A stretch of 19,154 bases of DNA, taken from NCBI GenBank assembly GCA_036675565.1, contig JAKFER010000153.1, forward strand, positions 1 through 19,154, read 5' to 3'. Position numbers and translations under genes: made by a program. This DNA is from JACCYQ01 sp036675565 (lineage in GTDB: Bacteria > Bacteroidota > Bacteroidia > Chitinophagales > Chitinophagaceae). Under the pieces are notes generated by a model. That model had not been told where the DNA came from and ran no database searches. It saw nothing but the letters and a program-made list of their open reading frames with translations. Positions 13,474-19,154 of the stretch are shown one piece after another (positions within the stretch are counted from its first letter, which is position 1; every line of letters begins with the position of its first letter).

Positions 13474-14658
13474 ATGAAAAGGATATTCTTAACTGCATTG
13501 GGAATTGCTGCCTTGCTGCAATCTTTCTCACAGCAGGTGCCGGATACAGCCGCCCTCAAAAGCAGGAAATTAAAAATAGAAGAAATAAACCTGGTATCCA
13601 GTTACTATGGACAAACCGGCGACCATGCGGCTGTAACTGGCGGAACTGGAACTCAAAAACTCACGGACATTGCCAACGTCTTTGATGTAAAGCTGACGCG
13701 GTACGACCGGAAATTGCGGAAGCACACGTATGACTTTGAAGTAGGAATCGATCATTATACTTCTGCTTCCTCCGACCGGGTAGATCTAAAAGCCAACTCA
13801 TCTGCATCATATGCTGATACGCGTTTTTACCCGGCACTTACCTGGAATATGGAAAATGAAACAAAAGGTAACACGATCAGCGCGGGTGTTTCTTCATCCG
13901 CAGAGTATGATTACCTCTCATTTGGGGCCAACATAGGAATCACTAAAAAAACGAAAGACAAGAATGGCGAATTTACAGGCAGGCTGCAAACATTTGTCGA
14001 CCAGGTACACATGATAGCGCCGGAGGAATTAAGAGGCACCGGCACTGCAATAGATCATGGCAATTCAAACAGAACTACCATCGTGGGTTCACTATCTTGG
14101 TCGCAGGTAATCAACAAAAACCTGCAAGTAATGCTGTTGACCGATATTGTGCACCAGCAGGGATTTTTGAGCCTTCCGTTTTACCGGGTGTACTTTCACG
14201 ATGGCAGTGTGCATCAGGAAAAACTTCCCGACCGGCGATTGAAAATTCCAATAGGCTTCAGGGCTAATTATTTTTTGGGCGACCGCTTTATCATCAGGAC
14301 GTATTATCGTTATTATAAGGACGACTGGGGCATCTCATCACATACTGCAGACCTAGAGATACCGGTAAAGATCACAGCTTTTTTTTCCATCAGTCCTTTT
14401 TACCGGTACTACAATCAAACGGCCGTGGATTATTTTAAGCCTTATGGCATGCATGCCGCACAAGATCAATATTATACGAGTAACTATGACCTGTCAAAGT
14501 TCAACAGCAACTTCTTCGGTGCGGGCATTCGCTTATCACCGCCCAAAGGACTGCTCGGCATACAGCGCCTCAATATGCTGGAATTGCGTTATGGGCATTA
14601 TAGCAAGAATATTGGTATGAATGCCAATATTGTGTCGGTAAACTTAAAATTCAAATAA
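13474..14658 (+). CDS. DUF3570 outer-membrane beta-barrel protein
   Basis: A 394-residue protein with signal peptide (MKRIFLTALGIAALLQSFSQ). The rest is alternating, aromatic-rich segments typical of beta-strands of an outer-membrane barrel (FEVGIDHYTSASSD, FIIRTYYRYYKDDWG, ISPFYRYYNQTAVDYF), ending in NIVSVNLKFK with a terminal strand. NLVSSYYGQTGDHAAVTGGTGTQ near the N-terminus is characteristic of DUF3570. Likely the outer-membrane part of the cassette, possibly a channel or docking site for the DUF4266 lipoprotein. Last gene of the operon. An 8-bp inverted repeat (14608-14631) lies in its 3' end; no clear terminator follows. Confidence 0.88.
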   Translation: MKRIFLTALGIAALLQSFSQQVPDTAALKSRKLKIEEINLVSSYYGQTGDHAAVTGGTGTQKLTDIANVFDVKLTRYDRKLRKHTYDFEVGIDHYTSASSDRVDLKANSSASYADTRFYPALTWNMENETKGNTISAGVSSSAEYDYLSFGANIGITKKTKDKNGEFTGRLQTFVDQVHMIAPEELRGTGTAIDHGNSNRTTIVGSLSWSQVINKNLQVMLLTDIVHQQGFLSLPFYRVYFHDGSVHQEKLPDRRLKIPIGFRANYFLGDRFIIRTYYRYYKDDWGISSHTADLEIPVKITAFFSISPFYRYYNQTAVDYFKPYGMHAAQDQYYTSNYDLSKFNSNFFGAGIRLSPPKGLLGIQRLNMLELRYGHYSKNIGMNANIVSVNLKFK

Positions 14659-14690
14659 AACTTGTTTCAATAAAGGGGTACTTACAGGTC

Positions 14691-14720
14691 TGTACTAGCC
14701 TATTCCGGAATATTTTGGAA
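14691..14720 (+). repeat. Dispersed 30-bp repeat, copy B
   Basis: Same start (TGTAC) and TTC-cg-GAA-ta-TTT-tg-GAA array as copy A at 9365-9394, differing at 4 of 30 positions. Here it follows the DUF3570 operon and precedes a tRNA fragment. Confidence 0.5.
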
Positions 14721-14774
14721 GCAGGTGATTTATTGCTTTCCAGAGTCATATGATTGAAAAATCTTATCAGAATA

Positions 14775-14799
14775 TGGAGGAGCAGGGATTCGAACCCTA
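14775..14799 (-). other. tRNA 3'-end fragment (T arm plus acceptor strand), probable att-site remnant
   Basis: On the minus strand it reads T-arm TAGGG-TTCGAAT-CCCTG, then acceptor CTCCTCC and discriminator A. No matching 5' strand (GGAGGAG), D arm or anticodon arm lies upstream, so this is a 25-nt fragment, as left when an integrative element duplicates the 3' end of a tRNA gene. Amino acid identity cannot be given. Confidence 0.65.
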
Positions 14800-15104
14800 C
14801 AAATATTACAGAGCTAATTTTGTATGAATGTTTTACTTGTACTCCGAGGTAAAATGATTATTAGTTCTGGTCTCTGAAAATGACTTCAATTTTAAAATAG
14901 CCCGAAAAAACACGTTCAGAACCAATTTTACTCAAAAGAATACGGCTCGATTCCTGTCGAGGCTACTTATTTAAATTTAAAATATTTAAGTAACTACTAG
15001 CGCTGTAGATATGCTTGCAAGGCGTTCAAAAAAGTATCTGGCTAAAGCTGCTTATGTCGGCCAAAGCTATTATTAACTACGTTGAATTTGAGTCGGCTAC
15101 TTTA

Positions 15105-16487
15105 TCAGGCAATTGAATCATCCCGGTAAAATTTATTTTCATAAAAAGCCTTTCTGACGCGATAAATGTTTTTCCAATTTTCTAACCCTTTGTCAGCAAG
15201 TTTTCCGTCCAATGGTCCTTCCCGTGTAATTTCAGGGTAATAAATATTGGCAACGGGTATAATGAATGTGAAAAGTTGATCAAAGTGCTTTTTTAGTTGG
15301 TCATCTTTGATTCGTAAGATTTCGTATACTTTATCTGTACTTTTTTCTGGAAAACGAAAATACCCGACGGGGAACAAATAAATATTAAAATACTCCATCT
15401 TCGGTGGCTTCTGTTTTCGGTCTTCTTCGTCCATTTTTTTCATTTCGTTTACCATCGCCTCTATTTCTTTTCGGCCCGCTTCCGCTTGCTTAACAAAACC
15501 ATCTATCCAGGCAGAGAATTATTCATGAGTAGTTCCCTTGTTTTTAAGGTGGTTCAACCGTCTTTTCTTCTCGGTTAATTCGTAAGTGTCACTCAAATTT
15601 TCAGCTTCTGAAATCGTCTCATTTGCCTTTGCAAAGTCACCTAAGTAATGTTCCAATTCGAATTGCAGCGATAAGGCGACCACTTCATTTTCTATATGTC
15701 CTATTTGCCGGTAAAATTGCAATGCCATCGCAAGCTTTTCCAGCAGATCCCCGAACAGCGATTGCTGGTCAATTATTTTCAATTCTGGCATTCCGGGAAA
15801 ACTATTTTCGATGGATACCGCTTTTATAAACACCGTCATTTCATAAATGACTTTTACCTCATTGAGGACAGTATGGAGATAATGGAAATAATTTTTTTCT
15901 TTTAAGGTTTCATCTTTGACCCGATGGACTTCGAGGACCCAACTGTCATAAGATTCCGTAAATCTTGCGAATGCGTCCAACCGGATGGCTTTATCAGGTC
16001 CCGTTACGGTCTCCGCTGCATTAATCGCAGTTATATTTGTGATATACTCCCAGTTATTTTTTGAACCCCGGATCAGCACCAGTTCGCTTTCGGCAAGATA
16101 TTTAAGTCCGTTATCGGCTTTGGGGTGACTAAGTATCGCTTGTATTTCTTTGAGTAATTTATCAAACTTATCGGCAGAACTATCCGATAGATTCGTATAG
16201 TACCCAGTCTTGGCTTTTTCGATTTTAATGTACAGCCCGACGCCATCAGCATCCTCCATTACATCTATTTTCTTCATATAATCAGCATCTGTGCAAAGTC
16301 CGAGTGAATGTTTAACACTGATAAGAAAATATTCAAGGTGAATGCCCAAATCGGTGGGTAATTCAGCTTTTAGTTTCTGCGCGGATTTCAGGAACGAAAG
16401 GGCATCAACATGATTACCGATATAATAATGGGCGATCCCTACTAAAAGATTATACTTTGCCGTCGAAGCAATAGCTTGCGAAGCCAT
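15105..16487 (-). pseudogene. Hypothetical, possibly TPR-like protein interrupted by one in-frame TAA and truncated at the N-terminus
   Basis: The span is 1383 bp (461 codons) in one frame, broken only by TAA at 15519-15521. Before it, 322 residues of mostly helical repeats (KYNLLVGIAHYYIGNHVDALSFLKSAQ, ALQFYRQIGHIENEVVALSLQFELEHYLGDFAKANETI) look TPR-like. After it the frame continues sensibly (FSAWIDGFVKQAEAGRKEIEAMVNEMKKMDEEDRKQ) to a stop at 15105. One base change, e.g. CAA to TAA, explains this. The N-terminus is also suspect: the ATG at 16487 lies in sequence that on the other strand encodes the recombinase, so the original 5' end was probably lost at that junction. Function unknown. 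Confidence 0.72.
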
Positions 16488-17640
16488 TGAACAACCTTTG
16501 GATTTATCCGTTCCTGAAAATTTAATGATCCTTTCAGTTTATCTGGCGATGCCGGATATTGACAACAGGAGACGCTCAATGAAAATTACCGAAGGGGTAC
16601 GAGCTGCAAAAAAACAAGGCCGTTGGTTAGGTAAAGCACCGTTTGGCTACAAAATCGAGAGGGATGAAAAGAACAAGCCTTTATTGGTCCCCGGAGAGAA
16701 AGCGAAAGTTATAAAAAAAATATTTGCAGACATAGCCAACGGAAAGACCCAATCTGAAGTGAAGGATGAACTTAACAAAAAGGGAATCTATTTTTCCAGA
16801 ACAACTTTCTCTGAATTAATCAGGAATCAATTATATATCGGAAAAATATTTGTCACTGACGGTACTGAACAAAAGGGGTATTATGTAAAAGGAATTCACC
16901 AGGGGTTGATTCCCGAGTCACTGTTTAACCAGGTGCAGGAAAAACTGGAAGAAAATTTAAAGCAAAAGAAGTTTGTAAAAGCAAAGACCTTTAAGGCAGA
17001 ATTTCCGCTAAGAGGCCTCATTCACTGCGATAACTGCAATCATCCTTTAACAGGAAGTGCTTCTCGCGGCAGAAACGGCAAACACTATTATTATCATTGC
17101 AATCATTGTCATAAAGTAAGAGTTCGGGTTGATGAAATAGATCAGCGAATGCGTGAGATACTCGGTGAATTAACTATAGGTAATCCTGCCAAAAAAATCT
17201 ATACACTGATGCTTAAACAAATTCTTTCCGAAGAAACTACAATCAGAAAGAGGCCTGCTGATAAAATTGAAAATGAAATCTCGCAACTAAAAATAAGAAT
17301 GAATAAGCTGGAGGATGGTTTTGCTGATGGACACATAAGTGCTGATGTTTTAAATAATACCAGCAGTCGTTACAGGCAGGAAATAGAAACCCTAAAGAAG
17401 GAAATTGAATTTAATAAACATGATTTGTCACTCTACCAGCAGTACCTGAGCACTGCGGTTGATCTACTTTCTGATATAGCCTTATTTTATCAAAAGGCTG
17501 ATATATCTGTCAAGCGAAAACTACTCGGTTCGATTTTTCCAGGAAACCTATTTTTTTCCAAAGAAAAAAGTCGAACCGACCGGATCAATGAGGCTGTCCG
17601 GCTAATACTCAATACCAGTAAGGGTTTCGGGCAACAAAAA

Positions 17641-17676
17641 ACCGGACAACTCTTCAAAAATTTGATGTTGTCCGGT
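17641..17676. repeat. 10-bp inverted repeat next to the tRNA-Ala fragment
   Basis: ACCGGACAAC (17641-17650) and GTTGTCCGGT (17667-17676) are perfect complements with a 16-nt spacer, within the 3' end of the recombinase ORF and 4 bp from the tRNA fragment. It may be a recombinase or excisionase binding site at the attachment site, or a transcript-end hairpin. Confidence 0.55.
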
Positions 17677-17680
17677 GATG

Positions 17681-17727
17681 TGGAGATTACCGGAGTCGAA
17701 CCGGTGACCTTTTGCATGCCATGCAAA
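17681..17727 (-). other. tRNA-Ala(GGC) 3' portion, probable att core
   Basis: On the minus strand: anticodon stem TTTGC, loop ATGGCAT (anticodon GGC, alanine), stem GCAAA, variable AGGTC, T arm ACCGG-TTCGACT-CCGGT, acceptor AATCTCC and A. The D arm and 5' acceptor strand (expected GGAGATT) are absent upstream, so it is not a working tRNA. It overlaps the end of the recombinase ORF and is best read as the duplicated 3' half of a tRNA-Ala gene left by integration. Confidence 0.75.
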
Positions 17728-17751
17728 CAGTACCAAATCCTTGAAACTTAG

Positions 17752-18329
17752 TCCTGTACTTACTTTGATGACATTTTCGTTAATGAATTAAGTATGTTTT
17801 GAACCCAAATCGTACCCAAAAATTATTTTTTTAACCAAAAGCCTTAAAACCTTACGATATTAATAAATTTTTTTTATTCCTTGACCGGATAAGAAAATTT
17901 TTTAAAACGTGACTTTAACTGCCGCCAAAATCAACCAATTGAAGAATTTATGTCATGAATTTTCTTTTTCTGATTTTGCATATCTCTATATCAAAGATAC
18001 CATTACACGAAACCGACTGTTGACGGCAGCAGTATACTTATGTAGAATAAGGATATAGACAAGCTGGCTGATCTGATATCAAAAGCAAAGCAGACGTGAA
18101 CAGGGAGAGGCTGCCTTGAGAGAGAAAGGGAGGTTTGCAGGAAGGAGCATTAGTTTCTGCATAGGATTTATCTCTTTTTTCTTTGAAGTTCATCTCAGGT
18201 AAAAGAAATTACTTCCGTATAAAATTGAGCACTTTAGCACTGATATGGAGGAGCTTGATTTCTCTAAAACTGGTGGCGCTGTTATTCGGGGAGGTATGTA
18301 CTCGCCAATTCCCCCCAAAAAAAATTAAT
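17752..18329. other. 578-bp gap without a convincing gene
   Basis: Just after the tRNA fragment comes a pair of short repeats (AACCCAAA and GTACCCAAA near 17801-17820) of the kind seen by integrase attachment sites, then AT-rich sequence. The last ~130 bp (about 18200-18330) contain short open frames on both strands (e.g. EHFSTDMEELDFSKTGGAV on plus), which may be a remnant of a lost gene; I do not recognise it. Confidence 0.45.
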
Positions 18330-19154
18330 TTAAGCAGTTTTTATTACACTCTCAAATTCAGAAATCAAGTTTCTAATTTTAGGCATGTTAAACTCTTTTG
18401 ACCTTGAATGTGTTGTAGCAGCTAAACTGATTATACTTTCGTTTAAGCTTATTATAAAATCGTCAGAGAAATGCTTTGTGTTAGCATCCGAAAGCCATAT
18501 ACTACCACCACTATTGCCGTTAGGTTTAACCTTCATTAGTAATTGATTATTCTCAATTAGTTTGGAAAGAACAGAATCACTTGTGACAAAAAAAGGAATT
18601 ACATCTTTTCCTACAATTTTGGCCAACTCTTCACTATTGATAGAAAATCTGGCATGAAATAAATCCCAAGTAGTACCCCATAATTTTTTTCTTACATCAC
18701 CAAGTGAGTCTTTAAGAGAGATCATCCTTAAATACTCACTATTCCCGCCAAAAATTTTTAAGGCAAGTTGAAATTCAAGTCCTCCGAACACTCCAATTTC
18801 AAGTTTTACCCATTCAAGGAAAAGTTTCAAGTTTTTTTCTGACTTCCCTTTATCAAGTCCCTGTAATGATAGCTCTCTAATCTTTAATAAGCCACAATAT
18901 GTAGGCAACAAATGTTCATCCAGATAGGCAATATTATTAACTGGAATGTCTAGCGGTCTAAAAATTACATAATCCCTGTAGAAATCAAACTGATACTGCC
19001 GCAAGTTCTTAATAGGACATTGTGTGGCAAAATCAATTTTATACTTAAACTCAGAAAGTTTGTCCTTATTGATTTCAAAATTTTCTTTATTATGAGATAA
19101 TTCTACAAGGCTATATAAATAAAAAACTTCAACTGCGTTATTCTTTTGTACGAA
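18330..19154 (-). CDS. Unrecognised AT-rich accessory protein, N-terminus cut by window edge
   Basis: The frame is open from the right edge to a stop at 18330, giving 274 residues without the true start. No family is recognised. Visible features: no membrane segment; LWGTTWDLFHARFSINSEE followed by DVIPFFVTSDSVLSKLIENN. The pair of a D-x-x-H-like core and a TSD loop near the C-terminus loosely recalls PIN-like nuclease domains, but the other acidic residues cannot be placed, so this is a guess. It is visibly more AT-rich than the operon at 11846-14658 and lies next to an integration scar, which suggests horizontal transfer. Confidence 0.6.
   Translation of the reverse strand, partial: FVQKNNAVEVFYLYSLVELSHNKENFEINKDKLSEFKYKIDFATQCPIKNLRQYQFDFYRDYVIFRPLDIPVNNIAYLDEHLLPTYCGLLKIRELSLQGLDKGKSEKNLKLFLEWVKLEIGVFGGLEFQLALKIFGGNSEYLRMISLKDSLGDVRKKLWGTTWDLFHARFSINSEELAKIVGKDVIPFFVTSDSVLSKLIENNQLLMKVKPNGNSGGSIWLSDANTKHFSDDFIISLNESIISLAATTHSRSKEFNMPKIRNLISEFESVIKTA

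Larger units (their letters stand above)
14659..15104. other. 446-bp gap with repeat copy B, tRNA fragment and hairpins
   Basis: No gene is supported. It holds GGGGTACTT (14675-14683), repeat copy B, a tRNA 3'-end fragment (14775-14799), inverted repeats TTTTAC-N12-GTAAAA (14831-14854) and CTCGA-N6-TCGAG (14946-14961), an AT-rich near-palindrome (about 14965-14991), and a direct repeat GGCYAAAGCT at 15040-15049 and 15059-15068. It looks like a scarred insertion zone. Confidence 0.6.
16471..17751 (+). pseudogene. Large serine recombinase lacking its catalytic resolvase domain
   Basis: Recognisable sequence starts at about 16471 (IACEAIEQPLDLSVPEN), the linker just after the resolvase domain of Bacteroidota large serine recombinases. 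The ~110-130 N-terminal residues with the catalytic Ser are missing, and no good start exists (the first candidate is TTG at 16498). Retained parts: recombinase domain (GRWLGKAPFGYKIERD to GLIPESLFNQVQ), zinc ribbon with CDNC and CNHC pairs (HCDNCNHPLTG, YYYHCNHCHK), and a coiled coil (ENEISQLKIRMNKLEDG). It should bind DNA but not cut it. The last ~20 residues (ITGVEPVTFCMPCKQ) are translated tRNA-Ala sequence, so the ORF runs into an attachment site. It once mobilised an element inserted in a tRNA gene. Confidence 0.82.

Noticed and set aside
17681..17760. Complete tRNA-Ala gene
   Set aside because: The D arm and 5' acceptor strand (GGAGATT) are not found upstream of the anticodon arm.
18240..18260. 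Similarity of ATATGGAGGAGC here to the tRNA fragment at 14773
   Set aside because: The match stops before the T arm and no tRNA structure can be drawn; judged coincidence.
18183..18401. 72-codon plus-strand frame before the last gene
   Set aside because: Overlaps the end of the minus-strand gene, no recognisable features and a poor start.

Overview
The window looks like a chromosomal stretch of a Bacteroidota bacterium, most likely in or near the Chitinophagaceae. The evidence is a multicopper oxidase with a C-terminal type IX secretion (T9SS) sorting domain, the DUF4266/DUF3570 gene pair, Bacteroidota-style -7 promoter elements (TAnnTTTG-like), weak use of Shine-Dalgarno sites, and a CstB-like persulfide dioxygenase gene next to YeeE and TauE/SafE transporter genes.

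Left part (1-10838, all genes on the minus strand): a stress and sulfur-redox block. Reading along transcription from the right it holds two membrane proteins, a two-domain universal stress protein (USP) broken by a +1 frameshift, a Crp/Fnr-family regulator, a TauE/SafE-type exporter, a thioredoxin plus CstB-like persulfide dioxygenase-rhodanese operon, a truncated YeeE transporter, a secreted multicopper oxidase, an intact tandem USP, and a partial eRF1-like (baeRF/Balon-like) protein that runs off the left edge. Eight upstream regions carry an FNR-type palindrome (TGAY-N4-RTCA), two of them with one mismatch. In seven the palindrome is followed at an almost constant distance by a -7-like element: 29.5 bp in five, 30.5 and 31.5 bp in the others. 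This is the geometry of an activator centred near -41.5. The block therefore looks like one local regulon, probably driven by the Crp/Fnr protein encoded inside it, and in content it resembles a dormancy or low-oxygen response (USPs, ribosome hibernation, thiol/persulfide handling).

Middle part (11192-14658, plus strand): one small exported protein, then a tightly coupled four-gene operon of an exported thioredoxin-like protein, ApbE flavin transferase, DUF4266 lipoprotein ending in GGGCGCN, and a DUF3570 outer-membrane beta-barrel protein. It is preceded by a promoter and three nested inverted repeats. Its biochemical job is not established; it is the best candidate here for a poorly described system.

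Right part (14659-19154): a scarred integration region. It has a tRNA 3'-end fragment, a gene interrupted by one in-frame TAA, and a large serine recombinase lacking its catalytic domain, fused head-to-head to that gene. The 3' end of the recombinase ORF runs into the 3' half of a tRNA-Ala(GGC). After 578 bases without a convincing gene comes an AT-rich, unrecognised gene that runs off the right edge. No CRISPR array, rRNA gene or complete tRNA gene was seen.
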